Assembly (NCBI GenBank): GCA_037718865.1
Contig: JBBJMP010000003.1
Location: forward strand, 62,001-126,000
Direction: 5' to 3'
DNA from: JADCRZ01 sp037718865
GTDB taxonomy: Bacteria; Bacteroidota; Bacteroidia; Chitinophagales; Chitinophagaceae
DNA length: 64,000 nt
Under the pieces are notes generated by a model. The model was not told where the DNA came from. It was given only the letters and a program-made list of their open reading frames with translations, and ran no database searches. Both the position numbers and the translations under genes were made by a program. Positions 55,627 to 64,000 of the stretch are shown one piece after another; within the stretch, counting starts at the first letter, position 1, and each line of letters opens with the position of its first letter.

Positions 55627-57228
55627 ATGAAACGATTAATTTATTTTTTGCCATTGTTGTTCCTGCTCGCATCGTGTGAAAAATTTTTGGATACAAAGCC
55701 AACCGATAGCCTTTCACCGGTCAACTATTTTAGCACCGAAGCAGAGTTAAATGCTGCATTAATAGGGGTGTATGATCCGTTTAGCACAGAAGATATATAT
55801 GGCAGTAATCTCTTTACTAACCTGGATGCTTCTACAGATGAGAGCTTTTATGCCCGTAGTAACCAAACCACTGGGCCCCAGGTATATAATTACAATTTTA
55901 GCGAACCACAAATACGCCTGCATTGGAGGGCGTGTTACCAGGGTATTGAAAGAGCAAACCTGCTGCTTGCCAATATGGGTAAGCCCGTAATGGATGAAAC
56001 CAAAAGAAAGCAAATACAAGCCCAGGCTTTATTTTTAAGAGGGTTCTATCACTTTCTGCTGGTAAGCAATTACGGCGATGTGCCCTTAAAGATTACGCCA
56101 ACAGCTTCTGTTAATGATGTTGATATTGCTCGTACACCATCAAAAGAAGTTTACGCACAAATTCTAAAAGATATGACTGAGGCAGAAGTTGATTTACCCA
56201 CCAGTACAGCAAATGGTACATCAAGCCGGGTTTCTAAAACAATTGCAGAAGGTATTCTTGCAAGAGTTTGCCTGTTTATGGCGGGTTACCCACTAAACGA
56301 TGCAAGCAAATATGCCGAAGCAGCAAAATGGGCTAACAAAGTGGTTGCCTCTGGCGAACACTCATTAAGAGAAACGTTTACGGCAACACTTACAAATACC
56401 GCATACAGTCAAATTTTTATAAACCACACCCGAGATATATATGATATAAGAGAGAGTATGTGGGAAGCGGAGTTTTCGGGCAACCGCTCGGATGCTTATC
56501 TCGAATCCGGCAGGGTAGGAAATACCAATGGTATTGCTTTCACCCCCGCCACCAATTTTGAAGATACCGGCTATTGCTATGGCTTTATTAATACTACTGC
56601 ACGATTGTACAAGCTATATGATACCGGCGATTTAAGAAGAGACTGGGCTATTGGTCCTTATAATTATAACAATACCACTTTCGCAAGAAACTATTTTACC
56701 CCAACGCAGATTTACCAGCGCAACTGTGGTAAATGGAGAAGGTCTTTCGAAATACTGACGCCTAAAAATAAGAATTGGACCCCTACCAACTTTCCAATAT
56801 TGCGATATGCAGACGTATTGCTTATGCTGGCAGAAGCTGAGAACCAAACGAATGGCCCCACTGCCATTGCTTATGAAGCTATTAACAAAGTGAGAAGACG
56901 CGGGTATGGATTACCGACTGTTACTCCAAGCATCGATGCCGATTTGCCAATGGGCTTGTCTAAGCAGCAGTTTCAACAAGCTGTTCAAGATGAGCGGTCA
57001 AGAGAATTGTGCTTTGAAGGGCTTCGTCGGAACGACCTGATAAGATGGGGAATTTTTGTGACAACCATGAATGGCTTGGGCAGCGAAATAGCTACCGATC
57101 CCCTTGCTGGTGGTTTATCTTATGCAAAAACAGGAGGACTTAATGTGGACCCCAGGCATTTACTATTTCCTATTCCGGCATCTGAAATGTCTGTAAACAA
57201 AAAAATGGTGCAAAACCCAGGTTGGTAA
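55627..57228 (+). CDS. SusD/RagB-family lipoprotein (third PUL)
   Basis: A 533-residue lipoprotein, lipobox LLASC (Cys17) followed by EKFLDTKPTDSLSPVNYF, the typical start. Core features are IRLHWRACYQGIERANLLLA and QALFLRGFYHFLLVSNYGDV; the C-terminal part has FPILRYADVLLMLAEAENQ and DERSRELCFEGLRRNDLIRW, ending QNPGW. It binds the glycan on the surface with the upstream SusC. Complete. Confidence 0.92.
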   Translation: MKRLIYFLPLLFLLASCEKFLDTKPTDSLSPVNYFSTEAELNAALIGVYDPFSTEDIYGSNLFTNLDASTDESFYARSNQTTGPQVYNYNFSEPQIRLHWRACYQGIERANLLLANMGKPVMDETKRKQIQAQALFLRGFYHFLLVSNYGDVPLKITPTASVNDVDIARTPSKEVYAQILKDMTEAEVDLPTSTANGTSSRVSKTIAEGILARVCLFMAGYPLNDASKYAEAAKWANKVVASGEHSLRETFTATLTNTAYSQIFINHTRDIYDIRESMWEAEFSGNRSDAYLESGRVGNTNGIAFTPATNFEDTGYCYGFINTTARLYKLYDTGDLRRDWAIGPYNYNNTTFARNYFTPTQIYQRNCGKWRRSFEILTPKNKNWTPTNFPILRYADVLLMLAEAENQTNGPTAIAYEAINKVRRRGYGLPTVTPSIDADLPMGLSKQQFQQAVQDERSRELCFEGLRRNDLIRWGIFVTTMNGLGSEIATDPLAGGLSYAKTGGLNVDPRHLLFPIPASEMSVNKKMVQNPGW

Positions 57229-57258
57229 TTCAAAAATTAATTCCTTAAATACTAAGTC

Positions 57259-58152
57259 ATGTTTTACAAAAAATATTTCATCATTCTTGCAGCAGGCTTC
57301 TTTTTTTCCTGCAACAAGAAATTGGATCTAAAGCCGCTATCTTTTGATGCTACGGTCAACAAGGCTGCTTTAAAAACAACTGATACTGCATCGTTTCAAT
57401 TTAGCGGCAACCCTGACCTTATTACATTCTACTCTGGTGAAACAGGTGGACGATATGAATTTAGAAATCGCACAAGCGATACCAGCACCAACGTACAATT
57501 GAAATTTTCCACTGCTACCAGTACCGCAACTAATGGAACTTTGTCACTTTTAGTGTCAACAAATTTCACTGGAAGTTTCGATTCTACTGGTATTGCAAAT
57601 GCAGCATGGACGGATATAACTAATCGCGCCAAACTTGCTACAGGTACAGCTACGGTTGCATCAGGTACAATTAGTCTCGCTGATTTTGCAGCTGCAAAAA
57701 AACCTGTTTATCTGGCATTTAAATATGTAGCAGCGGCTGATGCTGTTCAAAAAAAATGGACTATTACCGGTCTTACTCTTGACCATGTACTACCAGACAA
57801 AACCTACACCATCGGAAATATGACCGCAGTAACACCCAGTTTAGGATGGAAATCTACAGATATTAAAAATCCTGCGGTCAACTGGACCAGTGCGCTGGTT
57901 ATTACAGGAGCAACTTCTGATACTACCGCTGTTGCCACAGAAGACTGGGTAATTATGGGCCCTGTAGATTTGAGCAGGGTTTTACCGGATGACGGTGTTG
58001 TTCTTAAAGCCATAACCGAAAACATGAATAAGTTTCCTTTCAGGTACCAATATAGGCGCGTAGGTAGCTATGAAGCTACGTTTGTCGCTACCAACGCTAA
58101 CAGAGATGCTTCCGAGACAATAGTAAAAAAAGTAACTATTGTAGTTCAATAG
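57259..58152 (+). CDS. DUF5017-type surface glycan-binding lipoprotein
   Basis: A 297-residue lipoprotein, lipobox FFFSC (Cys18). The body is beta-rich and contains DTASFQFSGNPDLITFYSGE then GGRYEFRNR, and a later segment WTITGLTLDHVLPDKTYTIG and WVIMGPVDLSRVLPDDGVVL. The 'F.F.G.pd.itFySGE.G..YeyrnR' pattern is that of DUF5017 proteins, which occupy the SusE/SusF-like place after susCD. A surface glycan-binding role is inferred. It is followed by the large PL8 lyase. Confidence 0.75.
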   Translation: MFYKKYFIILAAGFFFSCNKKLDLKPLSFDATVNKAALKTTDTASFQFSGNPDLITFYSGETGGRYEFRNRTSDTSTNVQLKFSTATSTATNGTLSLLVSTNFTGSFDSTGIANAAWTDITNRAKLATGTATVASGTISLADFAAAKKPVYLAFKYVAAADAVQKKWTITGLTLDHVLPDKTYTIGNMTAVTPSLGWKSTDIKNPAVNWTSALVITGATSDTTAVATEDWVIMGPVDLSRVLPDDGVVLKAITENMNKFPFRYQYRRVGSYEATFVATNANRDASETIVKKVTIVVQ

Positions 58153-58235
58153 AAATTTTAGATCAGGAAACAATTAACCGGTTTTAGTAAACCGGTTGGC
58201 AATCTGCACTCCTATCATTAAGTAAAAAAGCTATA

Positions 58236-61200
58236 ATGAAAAAAATATCATGCTGTTTTTTGTTGGTTTCAATCAGTGTTTTCTTTTCAGTACAAAAAGC
58301 AAGTGCGCAAACAGATTTCGAAAAAATTATTACCAATGTAAATACTGAAATAAAAAAGGGCTATTCGTCTTCTACAACAGCCCTCAATTCAGGTATCACT
58401 ACCCTTATGGCCAACATGAACCCTGATGGTTCATGGAAGGATCTTAATTATACCTCCGGTGTAGCGGGCGATGTGCCTTTCAACACGCATTTAAGCAGGT
58501 TAAGAACAATGGCTATTGCTTACACTTATCCAGGCGCCACTTATTTTGGCGATGTTGCCCTTTACAACAAAATTGTTTCGGGCTTGCAATATTGGAACGC
58601 TAATATTCATGATGCTTTTAATTGGTACAACGACCAGATTAGTTACCCTCAGTTGTTGGGAGAAATGCTTATTGAAATGCGGGGTGGAATTACCTTATTA
58701 CCCTCTGTAGATGAAACTGCTGCGATCAATTTTTTAACTACTCGTGATAACCCTTCTACTAACACCGGTGCAAATCGGGTAGATGAAGCAGTCCATTGGG
58801 TTTACTCAGGCGCTCTTACTTCTGATGCATCAAGGGTAACAACCGGTGTAACCCAAGCCCAAAGTACCTTAGCCCTTGTAAATAGTGGCAGCGAAGGCAT
58901 CAATTCAGACTTTGCATTTCTGCAACATGGACCACAATTAATGATACAGGGGTATGGCAGTGATTTTTTAGACGGCATATATAATGTTGCGGTTTATATT
59001 GTTGGCACCTCATTTGGTTTTACTACGGCGCAATTACAAAATGCCTATTTATTTCTGCATCATTCCTATGTTGGAGCGGCCCGGGGACCTTATAAAGATT
59101 TTAATTTAGATGGAAGAGGTATTTCCAGGATGAACAATAACAAAGGGATTAATGCAAAAATAATTGCCAAAGCTATGGCTGTTGACCCGGTACATGCTGC
59201 AGAATTGCGATCAGATTCGCTTCGTGTAACCCAGGTGCAGGGCCCATCGTACAACGTTTCACAACCTTATCACCTTCATTTCTGGACCGGAGATTATACC
59301 CTGCATAACAGGCCTGCATATTCTTTTGGTGTTCGTTCGGTCTCCACCAGAACGGTTCGCACAGAAACAATGAATGGTGAAAACCTGTTAGGCGCCTGGT
59401 TATCAGATGGTGCTACCTCTATACGTGTTGATGGTAATGAGTATAACAATATTTTTCCAGTCTGGGATTGGAATAAGGTACCGGGTATTACTATGAGGGA
59501 ATTTTCCACTCCAGTAACCAATCCTAATAGATATGTTTCCCAATCGTACGGTAATACTTCTTTTGTTGGTGGTGTTTCTGATAGCTCTTATGGTGCATCA
59601 ACTTATAAACAGAATAACGGCGGCGTTACAGCTACAAAATCATGGTTCTTTTTTGATAATGAAATTGTTTGTTTGGGTGCCGGTATTACAAGCGTTGCTA
59701 CTGAAAATGTTGCTACAACTATTAACCAGGCATTATTGAACGGCACTGTTTCAGTTAAAGCTGGTGGTGTAACGTCTACATTAGCGGGCTCGTCACAACA
59801 AAGTTTTACTGGTAATCTTAATTGGATTTTACATAACAAGGTTGGATACTTTTTTCCATCTGCCGGAGATGCTACGGTAAGCAATCAAACACAAAATGGT
59901 AGTTGGTCAGCCATTGGCACGGGACCTTCTGCGCCCGTTTCTTTAGATGTGTTTAAATTATGGTTTAGTCATGGCGTACAACCCGCTAATGCAGGTTATG
60001 CTTATATTGTAGCGCCAGGTATTACTACCACAGCGCAGATGGATGCATACAATAGCGCCGCCATCCAAATTCTTAGTAATACCGCTGCTATACAGGCAGT
60101 AAAGCACACAGGATTAAATATGGTGCAGGTTATTTTTTCCACTGCTGGTACACTAACTATTCCAGGCACTGAGCTTAACTCCATCACTGTAGATAAGCCT
60201 TGTGCACTGATTATAAAAAATGCAAATACTACAAATCCAATAATCAGCATAGCCGATCCGGCCCAGCAAAATTCGTTGATTAACGTGTTGCTTACTTTTC
60301 AAACCGCTTCGCAGAAAAGTATTGCTGTCACAATGCCATCAGGTAATTACAAAGGCTCATCAATAACACTTTCTGCAAATGGTTCAACTACTTCTTTGTT
60401 TACCCCAGGGGTTTTGGCAGTTCTCCGTATTGGCGGAATTAATGGCACAAACGGAAATCCGGGAACAACCACTCCCGGCACAAGTGGTTCGCCGGTACAT
60501 ATCGATAAATATACTGTAACTGCACCAGGCACCATTACCTACCAAAGCAGTATTGATCTACCAGTATCCGGAACAAACAAAATCTTTAATAGCTCAAGTC
60601 TTAACGAAGGATATATCACGCAGAGTGGAAATAAACAATGGCTTTCTGTTATGGGCTATGCAACGACTGCTATCTCTGGCACGGTTTACAGTACAACTGC
60701 TAATCCAAACATTGCACGAACACTTGGATTGATAAAGCATGATGGCACTGTTGATGTTTCTACCGCTTTATCCAATTTCCCCGTAAATGGTACTGCAGCA
60801 ACTGTTCAAACTAGTATCACAAATAATGGAACAGATTTATGGGCTGTAACAAACCAGGGTAATGGTATGGGCGTTTTGTACACAACACCCGGGGCAACGG
60901 ATGCCACAACCGCTCCATCTGTCATTGTTTCACCAACTATATCAAGTACTAAAAGTCTCGCAATATTTGGAGGCGATTTATACTATGTAACCAATGCGGG
61001 AACAAGGATTGGAAAAGTATCAGCAACAGGAGGATTACCAACCACCGCGGGTAACACAATGACGCCATTGCCTGTAGCTACAGGAAGCACCGCATTTACA
61101 ACATTCACTCCAAGCCAGATGGTTATGTTTGATATGGATTCATCTGTTTTAGGATACGATGTAATGTATGTTACCAATGCAAGTACCGCAACTACTCTGG

Positions 61201-62876
61201 CAGGAATTTATAAGTATTGCAAAAATGCTTCTGGACGGTGGGTGTCTTACGGCACTTTTGGTTCTATCGCTACCGATGGATCTTACTTTGGTATTACAGG
61301 TGGAAGGGTGGATGGTCTTCCTGTTATGTATGTTACGAGAGGTATAACAACTACTACTACTGAAAGTACAAATCAATTGATACAATTAGCGGAAAGTAGC
61401 GGATACAATGCTAATATGAATGCTGCGATAACTGCTACAACGGATGCTACAGTAAGTGGAAAGAGTGGTACAATAAGAGGCGTTGCGTTTTTTCCCACTC
61501 CAAGTTATTATTATAAAGGAACCGGCAATTTAAATGACCTGGCTAATTGGGGAGTTAACATAGATGGAACCGGTACAGCGCCTGTAAATTTTACAGATGG
61601 AGATCAAATCTTTTTCATTACCAATGGTACGAATGCAACCTTGTCTGCTAACTGGACAGTAAGCGGATCGAATTCAAAAATAATTTTGGGTGATGGTACG
61701 AATGCCACTTCACTTGCTATTCCTACGGCTTTTAGTATCCAATCAGAAATGGATGTGTACAACAATGCGACACTAAACATTAGAAATGTACAAATTCCTA
61801 CGTTGCATTATGTAGCCGAGAATAGTACTATTAATTATTCGGCAACTACAAACCAGGCCGTTAAAACAATGGCTTACGGAAACTTTAATAATACAAATAC
61901 CAGTGCTGCCAGCATCAATGGAACAGTTACAGTAGAAGGTACAACGGTGCAGAACGGCATACTAAAAGGCAATGCAACCCTGGTTGTTCCAAACGGATTA
62001 GATAACAACGGCACAGTTGCCCCGGGTAACAGCGCAGGTTTGTTTGCAGTAACAGGAAACTTTACTAATAACAGTGGTGGTAAACTGGCGATTGAACTGG
62101 GAGGTATTGTTACACCGGGTGTTGACTATGATCAATTAACCGTAACCGGAACAGCCAATATTGGAGGAACCCTTAACCTTACAACTATGAATGGTTTTGT
62201 GCCGCAGACAGGACAAACTTTTACTATTGTAACAGCCAATGCAGTAACCGGGACATTCGCAACTGTAACCTGGCCTTCAGGTGTTACGGGCAATGTAAAT
62301 TATACGGCTACTACAGTTGATTTAAATATTACAGGCATTATACTTCCCCTTCATTTGATAAGTTTTAAAGGAAGCATTTTACAAACTGGAAAAAATCAGT
62401 TGCAATGGAAAACCGCCAATGAAAACAATGTTGATTTCTTCGAGGTGGAACGCAGCGAAAATGGAAATGATTTTTCTCTTTTGACCAGGCATCGTGCCGT
62501 TGGCGTAGGAAACAACAACTACCAGGTACTTGATGAAAATCCACTTGCCGGCAATAATTACTACCGGCTTAGGATGGTTGATAAGGATGGAAAGTTTACG
62601 GAGAGCAATATTGTTAAACTGAAGAATACTAATTCCAGTGTTTATAAATTGTATCCCAATCCGGCAGAAAAGAATGTGGTGATTGAACACCCGGCTGGCA
62701 AATCTGCTTCATTTATTCAATTGATGCAGGCGGATGGTAAAGTATTGGTTAAGCAAAAGATCGTGTTGGGAAGTACGCAAAGTATTTTAAATGTATCTCA
62801 ATTTGCACCTGGCGTTTACACAGTTTTGATTACTTCCTATGGTGAAACCAAAAGCTTTAAACTAATAAAGAAATAA
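58236..62876 (+). CDS. Large PL8 lyase with propeller-like region and type IX secretion signal
   Basis: A 1,546-residue secreted protein. After the signal peptide (to about KASAQ) comes the PL8 helical domain (about 30-370) with the catalytic-region motif FAFLQHGPQLMIQGYG (His about 231, Tyr about 239) and the arginine in DGRGISRMN (about 295), then the super-sandwich domain (about 370-720: WDWNKVPGITMREFST, WFFFDNEIVCLGAGI). Residues about 740-1,100 are a repetitive beta region resembling a propeller (GKQWLS-like NKQWLSVMGYATT, GTDLWAVTNQGNGMG, LAIFGGDLYYVTNAGTRIG). Residues about 1,110-1,380 resemble autotransporter passenger repeats (NSAGLFAVTGNFTNNSGGKL). The end (YKLYPNPAEKNVVIEHPAG to KSFKLIKK) is a type IX sorting domain. 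It probably acts on chondroitin or hyaluronan at the surface. Confidence 0.88.
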   Translation: MKKISCCFLLVSISVFFSVQKASAQTDFEKIITNVNTEIKKGYSSSTTALNSGITTLMANMNPDGSWKDLNYTSGVAGDVPFNTHLSRLRTMAIAYTYPGATYFGDVALYNKIVSGLQYWNANIHDAFNWYNDQISYPQLLGEMLIEMRGGITLLPSVDETAAINFLTTRDNPSTNTGANRVDEAVHWVYSGALTSDASRVTTGVTQAQSTLALVNSGSEGINSDFAFLQHGPQLMIQGYGSDFLDGIYNVAVYIVGTSFGFTTAQLQNAYLFLHHSYVGAARGPYKDFNLDGRGISRMNNNKGINAKIIAKAMAVDPVHAAELRSDSLRVTQVQGPSYNVSQPYHLHFWTGDYTLHNRPAYSFGVRSVSTRTVRTETMNGENLLGAWLSDGATSIRVDGNEYNNIFPVWDWNKVPGITMREFSTPVTNPNRYVSQSYGNTSFVGGVSDSSYGASTYKQNNGGVTATKSWFFFDNEIVCLGAGITSVATENVATTINQALLNGTVSVKAGGVTSTLAGSSQQSFTGNLNWILHNKVGYFFPSAGDATVSNQTQNGSWSAIGTGPSAPVSLDVFKLWFSHGVQPANAGYAYIVAPGITTTAQMDAYNSAAIQILSNTAAIQAVKHTGLNMVQVIFSTAGTLTIPGTELNSITVDKPCALIIKNANTTNPIISIADPAQQNSLINVLLTFQTASQKSIAVTMPSGNYKGSSITLSANGSTTSLFTPGVLAVLRIGGINGTNGNPGTTTPGTSGSPVHIDKYTVTAPGTITYQSSIDLPVSGTNKIFNSSSLNEGYITQSGNKQWLSVMGYATTAISGTVYSTTANPNIARTLGLIKHDGTVDVSTALSNFPVNGTAATVQTSITNNGTDLWAVTNQGNGMGVLYTTPGATDATTAPSVIVSPTISSTKSLAIFGGDLYYVTNAGTRIGKVSATGGLPTTAGNTMTPLPVATGSTAFTTFTPSQMVMFDMDSSVLGYDVMYVTNASTATTLAGIYKYCKNASGRWVSYGTFGSIATDGSYFGITGGRVDGLPVMYVTRGITTTTTESTNQLIQLAESSGYNANMNAAITATTDATVSGKSGTIRGVAFFPTPSYYYKGTGNLNDLANWGVNIDGTGTAPVNFTDGDQIFFITNGTNATLSANWTVSGSNSKIILGDGTNATSLAIPTAFSIQSEMDVYNNATLNIRNVQIPTLHYVAENSTINYSATTNQAVKTMAYGNFNNTNTSAASINGTVTVEGTTVQNGILKGNATLVVPNGLDNNGTVAPGNSAGLFAVTGNFTNNSGGKLAIELGGIVTPGVDYDQLTVTGTANIGGTLNLTTMNGFVPQTGQTFTIVTANAVTGTFATVTWPSGVTGNVNYTATTVDLNITGIILPLHLISFKGSILQTGKNQLQWKTANENNVDFFEVERSENGNDFSLLTRHRAVGVGNNNYQVLDENPLAGNNYYRLRMVDKDGKFTESNIVKLKNTNSSVYKLYPNPAEKNVVIEHPAGKSASFIQLMQADGKVLVKQKIVLGSTQSILNVSQFAPGVYTVLITSYGETKSFKLIKK

Positions 62877-62888
62877 AAGTATGAATGG

Positions 62889-63018
62889 GTGCATTTCAAA
62901 AGGCATCAATGGTTAGTTGTTGTTTAACGATGCTAATAAATATATACAAGCACAGTGAGTGACACAACGATGTTGCCAAAGAATACAACAGCTGGCTAAT
63001 AAAATTTTTGAAATGCAC
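62889..63018. repeat. 130-bp segment bounded by a 13-bp perfect inverted repeat
   Basis: GTGCATTTCAAAA at 62889-62901 and TTTTGAAATGCAC at 63006-63018 are exact reverse complements. They bound 104 bases between two PL8 genes that hold no gene. It could be a long hairpin or a small non-autonomous element; GCTAATAAA occurs twice inside. Confidence 0.5.
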
Positions 63019-63061
63019 TCTTAATAGTGTTGAGAAATTTGGGTTTTAAAATAAAAGCAAA

Positions 63062-64000
63062 ATGCCTGTGAATTACTTAAAAAAGCGGTTGCTTATCGGT
63101 TTGATGTTGCCCATGCAATTATTTGCGCAAGATGACTTTTCAATCATTAGAAAAAATATCGTTGATGGTTTGCAATTTGATTTTACCGATGCTGCTGTTA
63201 TAAAAAAAGTGGTCATCTATCAGCCGCAGCAGCTACCTGATGGAAGCTGGAAAGACATTGATTATAAGGATAATTCCATTACAATATGGAAACCGGCAGA
63301 ACACCTGGAAAGGTTAAAAATCTTTGCGATAGCTACCTCCAAGCCCAATGGGTTTTATTATCAAAATTCAAGTTTGCAATCCGGCATTCTTGCAGGTCTT
63401 AGATACTGGAATAAACAAGATGCACAAAGTAAAAACTGGTGGCACAATGAAATAGCCACACCTCAAACCCTTGGAGAAATTTTATTGACTTTGCAGGAAA
63501 GCGGAAGCTCATTTCCAAAGGGACTAATGGATACGCTGGTAAACTCCATGAAGAAAGGCAATCCTTATGATAAGACAGGCGCCAATAAACTGGACATTGC
63601 CTTGCATTATCTATACCGTGCCTGCATTACTAAAGATGCTTCACTGATGGATTCTGCTACCAGCGAGGCATTTCAACCAATATCTTTTACTACCAAGGAA
63701 GGATTGCAATACGATTACTCCTACCTGCAGCACAGTACACAGTTGCAGATATCAAGCTACGGACTGGTTTTTCTTTCAGGAGAATACAAAGTAGCATCGT
63801 GGTTACAGGGCACTGCCTATGCGCTTAGCGGTGAGAAACTCAAATTACTGGATACATACTTTACACAAACATTCTTACCAACCATTCGCGGACGATATAT
63901 AGATTTTAATACAGAAGGCAGGGGAATTTCAAGAACTGATATTCTTGATAAGTTATCGCTGGCTGGCAAAAGCAACCAGCTCTCATTATTAGCGTTGGCT
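63062..64000 (+). CDS. Second plus-strand PL8 lyase, cut by the window end
   Basis: From the ATG at 63062 the frame is open to the window end (313 residues seen). Signal peptide MPVNYLKKRLLIGLMLPMQL then FAQDD, followed by the PL8 helical domain: QLPDGSWKDIDYKDNSITIW, ERLKIFAIATSKPNG, KNWWHNEIATPQTLGEILL, YDYSYLQHSTQLQISSYG (His and Tyr of the active site) and NTEGRGISRTD (Arg). It parallels the previous lyase, so it is a paralogue, probably with different linkage or sulfation preference. The super-sandwich domain and the end lie outside the window. Confidence 0.88.
   Translation, partial: MPVNYLKKRLLIGLMLPMQLFAQDDFSIIRKNIVDGLQFDFTDAAVIKKVVIYQPQQLPDGSWKDIDYKDNSITIWKPAEHLERLKIFAIATSKPNGFYYQNSSLQSGILAGLRYWNKQDAQSKNWWHNEIATPQTLGEILLTLQESGSSFPKGLMDTLVNSMKKGNPYDKTGANKLDIALHYLYRACITKDASLMDSATSEAFQPISFTTKEGLQYDYSYLQHSTQLQISSYGLVFLSGEYKVASWLQGTAYALSGEKLKLLDTYFTQTFLPTIRGRYIDFNTEGRGISRTDILDKLSLAGKSNQLSLLALA

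Noticed and set aside
60400..61400. A separate gene encoding the propeller-like region of the large PL8
   Set aside because: The frame is continuous from the lyase domain to the type IX sorting domain without any stop or internal signal peptide.

Overview
The window looks like a chromosomal stretch of a Bacteroidota bacterium, most likely a Chitinophagaceae-type saprophyte. The evidence is three SusC/SusD outer-membrane pairs, lipoproteins with short lipoboxes, a type IX secretion C-terminal domain, promoters of the TTTG-N19/20-TAnnTTTG type, and insertion sequences typical of the phylum. The taxonomic placement is inferred from gene content only. No rRNA, tRNA or CRISPR array was recognised.

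Layout. (1) 0.1-5.5 kb: a minus-strand redox/stress group (a cytochrome-b/molybdopterin oxidoreductase fusion, a HVA1/DUF2945-like gene and a small cupin). The fusion gene is broken by an IS4-family and an ISL3-family element; both insertions can be undone in silico and the reading frame then closes exactly. (2) 6.0-7.35 kb: an IS110-family element whose leader folds into two bridge-RNA-like loops. Guide sequences in the first loop match the DNA on both sides of the element. (3) 7.6-21.9 kb: a sialic acid utilisation locus, with a divergent GntR/FCD regulator, susC-susD, N-acetylneuraminate lyase, kelch mutarotase, MFS transporter, secreted sialidase, AGE-type epimerase and a NagB/PIG-L fusion. 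Together they cover release, import, ring opening, cleavage to ManNAc, epimerisation to GlcNAc and deamination. The NagB gene has a frameshift at its start. (4) 22.0-27.0 kb: decayed DNA holding a truncated GH20, IS1634 and IS1380 transposase remnants, an IclR remnant and a GH31 tail, with one intact beta-propeller lipoprotein. (5) 27.1-37.8 kb: a second PUL (susC-susD, BACON lipoprotein, sulfatase, GH20), followed by broken GH16 DNA, for sulfated amino-sugar glycans. (6) 37.9-41.6 kb: a cassette of tyrosine recombinases in tandem, partly frameshifted, followed by a 15-bp inverted repeat and by remnants of a FecR/TonB-receptor locus and a RepA-like ATPase. (7) 42.7-64.0 kb: a glycosaminoglycan (chondroitin/hyaluronan-type) PUL on two divergent arms. 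The minus arm has a GH105-DUF4861 protein, a KduD-like remnant, a NahK-like kinase, GalE and a chondroitinase-ABC-like PL8. The plus arm has susC-susD, a DUF5017 lipoprotein and two more PL8 lyases; the last runs off the window. An IS5-superfamily element sits in the divergent promoter region.

The three PULs fit together as a programme for animal-type glycans: sialic acid caps, sulfated hexosamines, and uronic-acid/hexosamine polymers. Shared 17-bp GT-N3-AC sites suggest that the GntR regulator of the sialic acid locus also controls the second PUL. A second, LacI-like palindrome occurs at the promoters of the second and third PULs. The strongest 'system' candidate is the IS110 element, whose RNA-guided target choice appears readable directly from the sequence.
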